Of a DNA stretch of 64,000 bases, positions 51,410-60,596 are shown piece after piece. The stretch lies in contig CAJUIX010000014.1 of NCBI GenBank assembly GCA_910586665.1, forward strand, positions 1 to 64,000. Direction: 5' to 3'. Source of the DNA: an uncultured Duncaniella sp. (GTDB lineage: Bacteria; Bacteroidota; Bacteroidia; Bacteroidales; Muribaculaceae). The first letter of the stretch is position 1. Each line of letters starts with the position of its first letter. Below the pieces are notes generated by a model. It was not told the origin of the DNA. It did no database searches and saw only the letters and a program-made list of their open reading frames with translations. A program made the position numbers and the translations under genes.

Positions 51410-51437
51410 TGTAGGGGCGCGGCGCCGCGTCCCTACA
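51410..51437. repeat. Palindromic dispersed repeat, complete copy
   Basis: Both arms are complete: TGTAGGGGCGCGGC pairs with GCCGCGTCCCTACA over 14 positions with one G-T. It is the longest palindrome of the family here and lies between the diverging rdgB and rsmH. Confidence 0.8.
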
Positions 51438-51597
51438 GATTTCCTTGTGGGGTTTGCAATTGTAAATTTCGGTTTGGTTTGAATTTCAGGTCAATGGGGC
51501 GGTGTTGATAATTTCTGAAAAAAAGTGGCGATTTTTTGCTGTTTAGTTTTGCAAATTTTTGTAATTTTACACCCCATTATATATTCTTTTTCAATCT

Positions 51598-52512
51598 ATG
51601 TCAGAAGAAGTTTACCACATCCCCGCCCTTCTCTCCGAGACTATTGATGCTCTTGACGTCCGTCCCGGTGGGATTTATGTCGATGCCACCTTTGGCGGCG
51701 GCGGTCATTCGCGTGCCATCATGGAACGTCTCGACGCATCGGCTGGTGGGCATCTCTACTCTTTTGACCAGGATGAGGACGCCGTGAAGCGCGCCCCGGC
51801 CGACGACCGCTTTACAATCGTGTACTCCAACTTCAGGTTTATCACGAACTTCATGCGCTTCTACGATGTCGACGCTGTCGACGGCGTCCTGGCCGACCTC
51901 GGGGTCTCCTTCCACCACTTCGACGACTCAGAGCGAGGCTTCTCCTTCCGCACCGACGGTCCCCTCGACATGAGGATGAACCGCCAGGCGCCCCGCTCGG
52001 CAGCCGACATTCTCAACGAATGGCCGGAGGAGAGGATTGCCGACATGCTCTATATCTACGGCGAGCTTAAGCAGAGCCGCGCTATGGCCCGCTCAATCGT
52101 CAAAGCCCGCTCTACCGCCAGTTTCGCCACTATCGGGCAGCTCGTCGAGGCCGTCAGGCCACACATCGACCCCCGCAAGGAGAAGAAGGAGCTTGCCCAG
52201 ATATTCCAGGCACTGCGCATAGAGGTCAACGACGAGATGGGCGCGCTAAAGGAGCTGCTCGAAGGGGCGCTAAAGGTGCTCCGTCCGGGCGGACGCCTCG
52301 CCGTCATCACCTACCACAGCCTTGAAGACCGCCTCGTGAAAAATTTCATGAAGACCGGCAATTTCGAGGGCCGTGCCGAGAAGGATTTCTTCGGCAAGGT
52401 CAATGCCCCGATGAAGCCCCTCGGCAACAAACCGGTGGTCCCGGGCGCGGAGGAAGTGGACCGCAATCCCCGCTCGCGCAGCGCAAAACTGCGTGTGGCA
52501 GTGAAGCTATAG
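51598..52512 (+). CDS. rsmH: 16S rRNA (cytosine1402-N4)-methyltransferase
   Basis: SAM-dependent rRNA methyltransferase of 304 residues (formerly MraW), first gene of the division and cell-wall cluster. SAM-binding motif DATFGGGGHSRAI near 30-42; other family sequence DGVLADLGVSFHHFDDSERG near 98 and GGRLAVITYHSLEDRLVKNF near 242-261. A weak -7-like TAATTTTA (51562-51569) precedes it. mraZ, which usually comes first, is absent between rdgB and here. Confidence 0.95.
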   Translation: MSEEVYHIPALLSETIDALDVRPGGIYVDATFGGGGHSRAIMERLDASAGGHLYSFDQDEDAVKRAPADDRFTIVYSNFRFITNFMRFYDVDAVDGVLADLGVSFHHFDDSERGFSFRTDGPLDMRMNRQAPRSAADILNEWPEERIADMLYIYGELKQSRAMARSIVKARSTASFATIGQLVEAVRPHIDPRKEKKELAQIFQALRIEVNDEMGALKELLEGALKVLRPGGRLAVITYHSLEDRLVKNFMKTGNFEGRAEKDFFGKVNAPMKPLGNKPVVPGAEEVDRNPRSRSAKLRVAVKL

Positions 52513-52539
52513 TTTATAAACCAGTCTAAAATCTCAACC

Positions 52540-52881
52540 TTGGCTACAAAGACAGAAAAAAAATCAGGCCGCTCCTCGATGATACCCCGCTTGTTTCGCG
52601 GACAGGTGTTGTCGAGCGACTTCTTCGCCCGCCACTGGCTCCCGGTGGTGATAGGCGTGCTGGTGGCCATGATATATATCACTACAAAATACACCTGCCA
52701 GACCAACATGGAGAAAATCGCCGAGCTGGAACGCCGCCTGGAGATTGTCACCAACGAAAAATCCCGTGAGCGCAGCGCCTTCATGGGCCGCATCCGCGAG
52801 ACCTCGATGCAGCAGCTGGTCGATTCGCTCCACCTCAATCTCAAAGTCCAGTCACAACCCCCCTATAAGATTCCGAAATAG
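52540..52881 (+). CDS. ftsL: FtsL-like cell-division protein
   Basis: A 113-residue bitopic membrane protein in the ftsL position. A basic N-terminus, one membrane helix (about 33-50, WLPVVIGVLVAMIYITTK) and a periplasmic coiled coil (about 55-90, TNMEKIAELERRLEIVTNEK) fit FtsL, which joins FtsB and FtsQ at the septum. The TTG at 52540 gives MATKTEKKSGR; the next ATG, at residue 14, would still keep the membrane helix. Its stop overlaps the ftsI start by one base. Confidence 0.85.
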   Translation: MATKTEKKSGRSSMIPRLFRGQVLSSDFFARHWLPVVIGVLVAMIYITTKYTCQTNMEKIAELERRLEIVTNEKSRERSAFMGRIRETSMQQLVDSLHLNLKVQSQPPYKIPK

Positions 52882-54965
52882 TGAAAAAGGATAACCGCAG
52901 TCATATTCTTCTCCGCTACGGCGTGGTGATATTCCTCATCCTGCTTCTTACAGGGCGCATTGTCGTGAAGCTCTGCGAGACGACCGTCGTCAACGCCGAC
53001 AAATGGAACGAGCGTGCCAACGAGCTTCTCTCGCAGACCAAGGTCATAGTCCCCGGCCGCGGCAACATCCTCGCCGCCGACGGGAGCGTGCTGGCCACGA
53101 ATCTCAATTTCTACACCGCGCGCATCGACTACCGAGCCGAGAAGTTCAACGAGAAGCTCTTCCGCGACACCATCGACCACCTTGCCGCGCGCATGGCCGA
53201 GAACTTCCCCGTGCGCGATGCTGCCGCATGGAAGAAGCACCTGCTGAAGCCACTCGACAAGGTGAGGGAGAAGCGCCCGCGCGCCTACAAGCTCATGTCT
53301 GGCCTCTCGCACAGCGACATGGAGCTGATGCGCACCTTCCCCTTCTTCAGCATCAAGAACCGCAACCGCACAGGCCTGACCTTTGAAAAATACATGCGCC
53401 GCTTCAATCCCTACGGCGACATGGCGCGCCGAAGCATCGGGGGCGTCGGCGAGACTACCGAGAGCAAGGAGATCCACGGCATCTCAGGCCTCGAAAAGGC
53501 CCTCGACTCGCTGCTCTATGGCAAGATCGGCTACAGCAAGATGATCAATCTAACCAAGAAGATCACCGACTGGACCGACAAGCCCGCAATCCCCGGTAGC
53601 GACATCGTGACAACTATCGACATCAACATGCAGGACATCGTCGAGAGCGAGCTTAACAACGTGCTCGACACCTGCGGCGCCGACTGGGGCGTCGCCGTGC
53701 TCATGGATGTGAAAAACGGCGACATCAAGGCTATCTCCAACCTCGAGCGTAACCCCCGCGGGGCCGGCTACATCGAGGCCCGCAACCGTGCCGTCATGGG
53801 CTACGAGCCGGGCTCTGTCGTCAAGACCCTCTCGATGATGATAGCCGTCGAGGACGGCATTGTCGACAACCTCGACGAGGTGCTCCCGACAGGTGGCGGC
53901 TGGGCCTACGCGGGAGGGCGCCCGATTACCGACGCGCACCATTCCGTGTCAATCCGAGTGGGCGACGTGTTAGAGCAGTCGTCCAACATCGGCATGGCCC
54001 GCATCATAACCAAGAAATACAATGACAATCCCGGAGCCTTCTACTCCCGCGTCAAGGCTCTCGGCTTCCTCGAGCCGATGAACACCGGCATAGCCGGCGA
54101 GGTGCCCCCGCGCTTCGACTCGATTGCCAGCGACCGAGGCGGCCGTATAGCTCTCTCTCGCATGAGCTACGGCTATGCCACCGAGATACCGCCGCTCTAC
54201 ACGCTCGCTATCTACAATGCTATCGCCAACGACGGTGTCTTCGTCCGTCCGCGCCTCGTCAAGCAGGTCAAGGGTGAGGTCGACTCCGTGCTCCCGGTGG
54301 GCTACATGGGCAACGGCCGCGCCTGCTCGCCGCGCACTGCCGGAATACTCCGACAGATGCTGACCAATGTCGTCTGGGGCGACCACGGCACGGGGCGCTT
54401 CCTGCGCAACAACACAGTCCGCATAGCCGGAAAGACAGGCACATGCTACATGATTGAGAACGGTGTCTACAACACTTCCAAAAAGCGCCTCGCCTTCTGC
54501 GGCTTCTTCCCCGCGGAGAATCCGAAATACTCCTGCGTGGTGCTGACCTGCCACCCGACCAAGAATTTTTTCGGCGCAGCGACCACTTCCGGCCAGGTGC
54601 TCCGCAACATAGCCCTGAAACTCTACTCCCGCGGTATGCTCGACAACAGTTCGGACTATCACGACAACACTCCCTCTTCCGCCGGCCCGACATTCTATGC
54701 CTCCGCCACCGGGCGCCGGGCCTATGATAAGGTCAAGGCAGAATTCGCCCTCCCGACTCAGCGCTCGCTGAAAGCTCCGTCGACCGTGGCCAAAGGGACT
54801 GTCCCCGATGTCAAGGGCTACAGTCTCCGCGAGGCCCTCGTGGCTCTCGAAAACCAGGGCTACAACGTCGGCTACACCGGCTCCGGCTTCGTGAGGTCGA
54901 TGTCGCCCGGAGCCGGCTCGCGCGTGCCCCGCGGGACGAAAATCAGCCTCGTCCTCGCCAACTGA
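52881..54965 (+). CDS. ftsI: Septal penicillin-binding protein (transpeptidase)
   Basis: Class B penicillin-binding protein of 694 residues that cross-links peptidoglycan at the septum. It has an N-terminal membrane helix (about 11-30), a dimerisation domain (about 50-250, VPGRGNILAADGSVLATNLN) and the transpeptidase domain with SxxK SVVK (Ser312), SSN near 366-368 and KTG near 518. A C-terminal PASTA domain (about 640-694) begins VPDVKGYSLREALVALENQG. The GTG start overlaps the ftsL stop. The PASTA tail is standard in this group. Confidence 0.95.
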   Translation: MKKDNRSHILLRYGVVIFLILLLTGRIVVKLCETTVVNADKWNERANELLSQTKVIVPGRGNILAADGSVLATNLNFYTARIDYRAEKFNEKLFRDTIDHLAARMAENFPVRDAAAWKKHLLKPLDKVREKRPRAYKLMSGLSHSDMELMRTFPFFSIKNRNRTGLTFEKYMRRFNPYGDMARRSIGGVGETTESKEIHGISGLEKALDSLLYGKIGYSKMINLTKKITDWTDKPAIPGSDIVTTIDINMQDIVESELNNVLDTCGADWGVAVLMDVKNGDIKAISNLERNPRGAGYIEARNRAVMGYEPGSVVKTLSMMIAVEDGIVDNLDEVLPTGGGWAYAGGRPITDAHHSVSIRVGDVLEQSSNIGMARIITKKYNDNPGAFYSRVKALGFLEPMNTGIAGEVPPRFDSIASDRGGRIALSRMSYGYATEIPPLYTLAIYNAIANDGVFVRPRLVKQVKGEVDSVLPVGYMGNGRACSPRTAGILRQMLTNVVWGDHGTGRFLRNNTVRIAGKTGTCYMIENGVYNTSKKRLAFCGFFPAENPKYSCVVLTCHPTKNFFGAATTSGQVLRNIALKLYSRGMLDNSSDYHDNTPSSAGPTFYASATGRRAYDKVKAEFALPTQRSLKAPSTVAKGTVPDVKGYSLREALVALENQGYNVGYTGSGFVRSMSPGAGSRVPRGTKISLVLAN

Positions 54966-55018
54966 CCCTCTCGCCTCAATGAAACAAAGTCTCTCACATA
55001 ACACATATATATAATAAG

Positions 55019-56479
55019 GTGAAAAAACTACAAGAGCTTCTCTCTCCCCTCGACATAACAAAGCTTATCGGCAACGATGACAAGCAGATCACAGCCCTGA
55101 CCTCCGACTCCCGCAAGGTGGAGCCGGGCACACTCTTTGTCGCCGTCCCGGGCGTGAGTGTCGACGGCCACAAGTTTATCCCTATGGCAGAGGAGAAGGG
55201 TGCTGTCGCGGTGGTCTGTCAGGAGCTTCCCTCCGACCTCTCCACCCATGTCACCTATATCGTCGTACCCTCCTCGGCGCTCGCCCTCGGCTACCTCGCC
55301 TCGCAGTGGTTCGACAATCCCTCGCGCAAGCTCAAGCTCGTCGGGGTCACCGGCACCAACGGTAAGACCACGACCGCCACGCTCATATATGAGATGTCGC
55401 GCCTGCTCGGCCACAAGGCCGGCCTCCTATCGACTGTTTGCAACTATGTGGACGACAAGGCCTACCCGACCGACCACACCACCCCCGACCCGATTACCCT
55501 CAACGAGATGCTCAGCCTCATGGTTGACGCCGGTTGTGAGTATGCGGCTATGGAGGTAAGCTCCCATGCGGCAGACCAGCAGCGCATAGCCGGCCTCCAC
55601 TTCGTCGGCGGTGTCTTCACCAACCTCACCCGCGACCATCTCGACTATCATAAGACTTTCGAGGCTTATCTCGCCGCAAAGAAGAAGTTTTTCGACATGC
55701 TTCCGCGCGATGCCTTCGCCCTCACCAATGCCGACGACAAGGTGGGCGAGGTGATGCTGCAGAACACCCGCGCCCACCGCTACACCTACTCCCTCCGCAG
55801 TGACGCAGACTTCCGCGGGCGCATCGTCGAGTCGCGTCTCGACGGCACACTCCTCTCGCTCAACGGCCGCGAGGTCGAGCTGCTCTTCACCGGCAAGTTC
55901 AATGCCTACAATCTCACCGCCGTCTATGGCGCCTGTGTGCTCATGGGCTGGGACAAGGAGGAGGTGTTGCGCGAGATGTCGCGCCTCGTGCCGGTGGCAG
56001 GGCGTTTCCAGGCCTTCCACTCACCCAAGGGCTACACGGCCATTGTCGACTATGCCCACACGCCCGACGCCGTGGTCAATGTCCTCAACGCAATCCGCGA
56101 GGTCATCGGCAAGGAGGGCGAGATTATTACCGTGGTAGGTGCCGGAGGCAACCGCGACAAGGGGAAGCGCCCCATTATGGCCCGCGAGGCTGCCGCGCGG
56201 AGCGAGAGAGTGATTCTCACCTCCGACAATCCCCGCTTCGAGGAGCCTGAGGACATCCTCCGCGACATGGAGGCGGGGCTCGACGAGGAAGCGCGCACCC
56301 GCACCCTCCACATCACCGACCGCCGCGAGGCCATACGCACCGCCGCCGCCCTCGCCGGCAAGGGCACCGTGATTCTCATCGCCGGCAAGGGCCATGAGGA
56401 CTATCAGGAAATCAAGGGTGTCAAGCACCACTTCGACGACCGCGAGGAGGTGCGTAAGCTGATTGAAAGCGGCTGTTAA
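55019..56479 (+). CDS. murE: UDP-MurNAc-tripeptide synthetase
   Basis: Cytoplasmic Mur ligase of 486 residues that adds the third stem residue. ATP motif GVTGTNGKTTTATLIYEM near 109-126, substrate motif DHTTPDPITLNEM near 150 and the late GAGGNRDKGKRP near 378. The motif DNPRFEEP near 402 is the DNPR signature of enzymes that use meso-diaminopimelate. Starts with GTG, 53 bases after ftsI. Confidence 0.95.
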   Translation: MKKLQELLSPLDITKLIGNDDKQITALTSDSRKVEPGTLFVAVPGVSVDGHKFIPMAEEKGAVAVVCQELPSDLSTHVTYIVVPSSALALGYLASQWFDNPSRKLKLVGVTGTNGKTTTATLIYEMSRLLGHKAGLLSTVCNYVDDKAYPTDHTTPDPITLNEMLSLMVDAGCEYAAMEVSSHAADQQRIAGLHFVGGVFTNLTRDHLDYHKTFEAYLAAKKKFFDMLPRDAFALTNADDKVGEVMLQNTRAHRYTYSLRSDADFRGRIVESRLDGTLLSLNGREVELLFTGKFNAYNLTAVYGACVLMGWDKEEVLREMSRLVPVAGRFQAFHSPKGYTAIVDYAHTPDAVVNVLNAIREVIGKEGEIITVVGAGGNRDKGKRPIMAREAAARSERVILTSDNPRFEEPEDILRDMEAGLDEEARTRTLHITDRREAIRTAAALAGKGTVILIAGKGHEDYQEIKGVKHHFDDREEVRKLIESGC

Positions 56480-56515
56480 ATATTAGCTAATTTTAACTTA
56501 ATATCTTAAAGAGAA

Positions 56516-57781
56516 GTGCTTTACTATCTTTTTGAACTATTACAGGAGTACAATTTCCCCGGCTCGCGCCTGATGAGCTACATCACTTTCCGCTCGGGTG
56601 CCGCGCTGTTGCTGTCACTGTTCATCGCCCTCGTGTTCGGACGCAAGATTATTGACCGCCTGCAGCTCATGCAGGTCGGCGAGATAATCCGTGACCTCGG
56701 TCTCGAAGGACAGATGCAGAAGAAGGGCACGCCGACAATGGGTGGCGTGATTATAATCATCTCGATACTCATCCCCTGCCTACTGGTCGGTGACCTAAGC
56801 AACATATACATGCTGCTGATGCTGATAGCCACAGTGTGGCTCGGCACTCTCGGTTTCTGCGACGACTACATCAAGGTGGCCCGTCACGACAAGGAGGGCA
56901 TGAAGGGGAAGTTCAAGATTATCGGCCAGGTGGGTCTCGGACTTATCGTAGGTCTGACCATGTACTTTAGCCCCGACATCACCCAGCGCCAGGAATCCTC
57001 GGTAACTTATATGGCTGACAATGTGGAAGCCGTCTATGTCGACACCCCACAGGATGTAAAGTCGACCCAGACAACCATTCCCTTCGTCAAGAACAACAAC
57101 TTTGACTATGCCTATCTCACCCAGTGGCTTGGCGACTATGCCCAGGCCGGAGGCTGGATTCTCTTTGTGCTCGTGGTGATAGTCGTAGTGGCCGCCACCA
57201 GTAACGGCGCCAATCTTACTGACGGTCTCGACGGCCTCTGTGCGGGTACCTCGGCCATAATCTGTGTCGCGCTCGCAATCATGGCCTATCTCGGCGGCAA
57301 CGTCATCTACTCGACCTACCTCAACATCATGTATATCCCGCAGTCGTCGGAACTTGTGGTCTTCATGTCGGCCTTCATCGGCGCCCTCATAGGCTTCCTT
57401 TGGTACAATGCCTACCCCGCGCAGGTGTTTATGGGCGATACCGGCTCGCTCACCATCGGCGGTATCATAGCCGTTTTTGCAATCCTCATCCACAAGGAGC
57501 TGCTCATCCCCATCCTCTGCGCTATCTTCTTCGTCGAGGACCTCTCGGTGATGATGCAGGTGGCCTATTTCAAGTACACCAAGCGCAAGTGTGGCCAGGG
57601 GCGCCGCATCTTCAAGATGACACCCCTCCACCACCACTTCCAGAAGCCGGGCAACTCGGGCATCGAGGCCCTCGTCCAGGCGCCTCTGCGTGCCATACCC
57701 GAGTCCAAGATTGTGACCCGCTTTTGGATTGTCGGGATCTTCCTCGCTGTAATAACATTTGTAACTCTCAAAATCAGGTAA
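56516..57781 (+). CDS. mraY: Phospho-MurNAc-pentapeptide transferase
   Basis: Polytopic membrane enzyme of 421 residues that forms lipid I from UDP-MurNAc-pentapeptide and undecaprenyl phosphate. Family motifs: QKKGTPTMGG near 69, FCDDYIKVARHDKEGM near 117 with the catalytic Asp pair, NGANLTDGLDGL near 231 and PLHHHFQKPG near 370. About ten membrane helices. Periplasmic loop insertions near 155-195, as in other Bacteroidetes. GTG start. Confidence 0.96.
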   Translation: MLYYLFELLQEYNFPGSRLMSYITFRSGAALLLSLFIALVFGRKIIDRLQLMQVGEIIRDLGLEGQMQKKGTPTMGGVIIIISILIPCLLVGDLSNIYMLLMLIATVWLGTLGFCDDYIKVARHDKEGMKGKFKIIGQVGLGLIVGLTMYFSPDITQRQESSVTYMADNVEAVYVDTPQDVKSTQTTIPFVKNNNFDYAYLTQWLGDYAQAGGWILFVLVVIVVVAATSNGANLTDGLDGLCAGTSAIICVALAIMAYLGGNVIYSTYLNIMYIPQSSELVVFMSAFIGALIGFLWYNAYPAQVFMGDTGSLTIGGIIAVFAILIHKELLIPILCAIFFVEDLSVMMQVAYFKYTKRKCGQGRRIFKMTPLHHHFQKPGNSGIEALVQAPLRAIPESKIVTRFWIVGIFLAVITFVTLKIR

Positions 57782-57816
57782 TAATCTGATTTATCATAAT
57801 ATAAATTCAGAATATA

Positions 57817-59166
57817 ATGTCAAGCAATCTCGTCATACTCGGCGGAGGTGAGAGCGGTGTCGGAGCCGCCATCCTCGGCAAGGAAAAAGGAATGAACGTG
57901 TTTTTGAGCGACTATGGCACCATAGCCGACAGCTATCGCCGCATCCTCGATGAAGAAGGCATCGAATGGGAGGACGGCCGCCACTCTATGGAGCGCATAC
58001 TCGCTGCCGACGAGGTGGTCAAAAGCCCCGGTATCGCCCCGACGACCCCGGTCATGAAGGCGATAGCCGAGAAGGGGATACCCGTAATCTCCGAAATCGA
58101 ATTTGCGGGCCGCTTCACGGACGCCAAGATGGTCTGCATCACCGGCAGCAACGGCAAGACCACGACAACGCTCCTGACCTACCACATACTCAAGAACGCG
58201 GGCATCAACGTGGGCCTCGCCGGCAATGTCGGCAAGAGCCTGGCCCTCCAGGTGGCCCGCGAGAAGCACGATGTCTACGTCATAGAGCTTTCGAGCTTCC
58301 AGCTGGAGAACATGTATGACTTCCGGGCCAACATTGCCGTGATTCTCAACATCACTCCTGACCACCTCGATCGCTACGAATACAAGATGCAGAACTATAT
58401 CAATGCCAAGTTCCGCATCCTCAACAATCTAACACCGCAGGACGCCTTCATCTACTGGAAGGATGACCCTGTGATCAACGCCCAGCTCGAGCGCATACGC
58501 ACCGAGGCGCGGATGTATCCTTTCGCAGAGCACTACGAGGATGGCTGCAACGCATGGGTCGACGACGAGGCCTCACTCATCATCGACACTCCCGCGACCT
58601 CCCTCCGTATGCCGCGTGCGGAGCTTTCGCTCAACGGCCTCCACAATCTCTACAATTCTATGGCCGCGGCTCTCTCGGCCTGCATCCTCGACATTGACAA
58701 GAAGGAAATCCGCGAGGCCCTCGGCGACTTCGAGGGAGTGGAGCACCGTCTCGAATACACCGCCACTGTCGACGGCGTGCGCTATATCAACGACTCGAAG
58801 GCCACCAATGTGAACTCCTGCTGGTATGCCCTCGAATCCATGCCTGAGAACACCGTCCTGATTCTCGGCGGCAAGGACAAGGGCAATGACTACAGCGAGA
58901 TTCTCCCCCTCGTCAAGGAGAAGGTCAAGGCGATAGTCTGCATGGGCAAGGACAACAGCAAGCTCCTCGACTTCTTCGGCAAGGAGGTGGCTGAAATCCA
59001 CGACACCCATTCGATAGATGAGGCCGTGGCAGCAGCCCGCGCCGCCGCCCGTCCGGGCGACACCGTGCTCCTCTCGCCCTGCTGCGCGAGCTTCGATCTC
59101 TTCAGCAGCTACGAGGACCGCGGCCGCCAGTTCAAGGAGCGTGTCCGCAGCCTCCAGTCAAAGTAA
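57817..59166 (+). CDS. murD: UDP-MurNAc-L-Ala:D-Glu ligase
   Basis: Mur ligase of 449 residues adding D-Glu. N-terminal Rossmann part (VILGGGESGVGAAILGKEKG), ATP motif TGSNGKTTTTLLTYHILK near 108-125, NITPDHLDRYE near 178-188, YINDSKATNVNSCWYALESM near 326 and a C-terminal SPCCASFDLFSSYEDRGRQF near 419. The start 36 bases after mraY gives the usual length. Confidence 0.96.
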   Translation: MSSNLVILGGGESGVGAAILGKEKGMNVFLSDYGTIADSYRRILDEEGIEWEDGRHSMERILAADEVVKSPGIAPTTPVMKAIAEKGIPVISEIEFAGRFTDAKMVCITGSNGKTTTTLLTYHILKNAGINVGLAGNVGKSLALQVAREKHDVYVIELSSFQLENMYDFRANIAVILNITPDHLDRYEYKMQNYINAKFRILNNLTPQDAFIYWKDDPVINAQLERIRTEARMYPFAEHYEDGCNAWVDDEASLIIDTPATSLRMPRAELSLNGLHNLYNSMAAALSACILDIDKKEIREALGDFEGVEHRLEYTATVDGVRYINDSKATNVNSCWYALESMPENTVLILGGKDKGNDYSEILPLVKEKVKAIVCMGKDNSKLLDFFGKEVAEIHDTHSIDEAVAAARAAARPGDTVLLSPCCASFDLFSSYEDRGRQFKERVRSLQSK

Positions 59167-59194
59167 TCGGAATACTCACCCTTAAACTGTTCAT

Positions 59195-60532
59195 ATGGCA
59201 GTCCAATCTCCCTCCCTCCAGGCCGAAGAGCAGCAGAGCGGTTCCAAACCGAAGGCTGTCGCGAAGGCCGACAAACATATCTGGGGCATCTTCATAGCCC
59301 TCTGCATCATTTCGACCATCGAGCTTTACAGCGCCTCCTCGCGCGAGGTCGCAAGCTCCTCTATCGGTGTGATGGGGCCTATCCTGCGCCATCTCGTCAT
59401 GCTTGCGGGTGGCGCGCTGATAGTATGGCTCCTCTCCAAGCGCCACTATTCCGAATTCATCCCCTTCACCCTCGGCTTCGCATTGGTGAGCGTGGTGATG
59501 ATGGTCTATGTGATGTTCTTCGGCGAGATAGTCAACGGCGCGCGCCGCTCGCTGACCATACTCGGCATAGGCATCTATCCGGCAGAGATGGTCAAGCTGT
59601 CGGCGGTGCTACTCATAGCCCTTGTCATGACCTGGAATCCCAATACGAAGAAGGTCGGCGTGACCTCCAAGGCGGTGATTTACTCCGGCGTCATAGTGCT
59701 GTTCCTCAGCGGACTGCTGATTGAACAGGGCCTGACCAACACCCTGCTCCTGCTCGCCATAAGCTATTCGATGATGATTATCGGCGGTGTGAGGATATGG
59801 CACCTCTTCCTCCTCTCGCTTGCCTACGCGGCCTGTGGAGGCGTCTTCGTACTCTACCTCCTGTGGAGCGATTCGTCCAAGGAGATACCCGCCGACGCCG
59901 AGCAGCAGATAGAATTAGTGGCCGACGGCACGGCCAAACGCAACCCTACGCGAATCGACACATGGATTGCCCGCGTGCAGCGCCATTCGGGCGACTCCGT
60001 GCCCAAGTGGGAGATACCCGCCGTCGGCAAGAACCGCCAGGAGATACTCTCCTACATGGCGCAGGCTAACGGCGGCATTTACGGTGTGGGCCCCGGCAAC
60101 TCCCGTGAGGCCTCTCGCCTCCCTCTCGCCTTCTCTGACTATATATACGCTATAATCATCGAGGAGCTCGGACTGATAGGGGGGCTGGTCGTGCTCGTGC
60201 TCTACCTTTGGCTGCTCGGGCGAGCCTCCGGCATCGCCTCGCATTGCAACCGCACCTATCCGGCTCTCGTCGTCATAGGCATGGCAGTCATGATAGCCTT
60301 CCAGGCGCTGTTCCACATGGGAATCGTCAGTGGCGTCTTCCCCGTGTCGGGCCAGCCGCTGCCTCTGCTGTCGAAGGGTGGCACCTCTATAGTGGTCACA
60401 GCCATCGCCTTCGGCATAATGCTCTCGATAAGCCGCACCGCCACCCGACAGGGGGGAAGGAAGCAGGATATCCGTGACGAAATCGACGCACTGCCCGAAC
60501 AGTTCGGTGCCGAGAACCAAATGCAGCTTTAA
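59195..60532 (+). CDS. ftsW: Septal peptidoglycan polymerase FtsW
   Basis: SEDS-family membrane protein of 445 residues that polymerises lipid II at the septum together with FtsI. About ten membrane helices begin near residue 29. Family sequence: NGARRSLTILGIGIYPAEMV near 115-134, GIYGVGPGNSREASRLPLAF near 293-312 and SGQPLPLLSKGGTS near 384-397. The loop near 215-280 is long and hydrophilic, which I would expect outside the membrane. Confidence 0.95.
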   Translation: MAVQSPSLQAEEQQSGSKPKAVAKADKHIWGIFIALCIISTIELYSASSREVASSSIGVMGPILRHLVMLAGGALIVWLLSKRHYSEFIPFTLGFALVSVVMMVYVMFFGEIVNGARRSLTILGIGIYPAEMVKLSAVLLIALVMTWNPNTKKVGVTSKAVIYSGVIVLFLSGLLIEQGLTNTLLLLAISYSMMIIGGVRIWHLFLLSLAYAACGGVFVLYLLWSDSSKEIPADAEQQIELVADGTAKRNPTRIDTWIARVQRHSGDSVPKWEIPAVGKNRQEILSYMAQANGGIYGVGPGNSREASRLPLAFSDYIYAIIIEELGLIGGLVVLVLYLWLLGRASGIASHCNRTYPALVVIGMAVMIAFQALFHMGIVSGVFPVSGQPLPLLSKGGTSIVVTAIAFGIMLSISRTATRQGGRKQDIRDEIDALPEQFGAENQMQL

Positions 60533-60596
60533 AGTGTATTAAAAAAGGAACGCTCCAAAACAAAGAAAACGTCAAAAAAAGAGATTGGAAAAAGTT

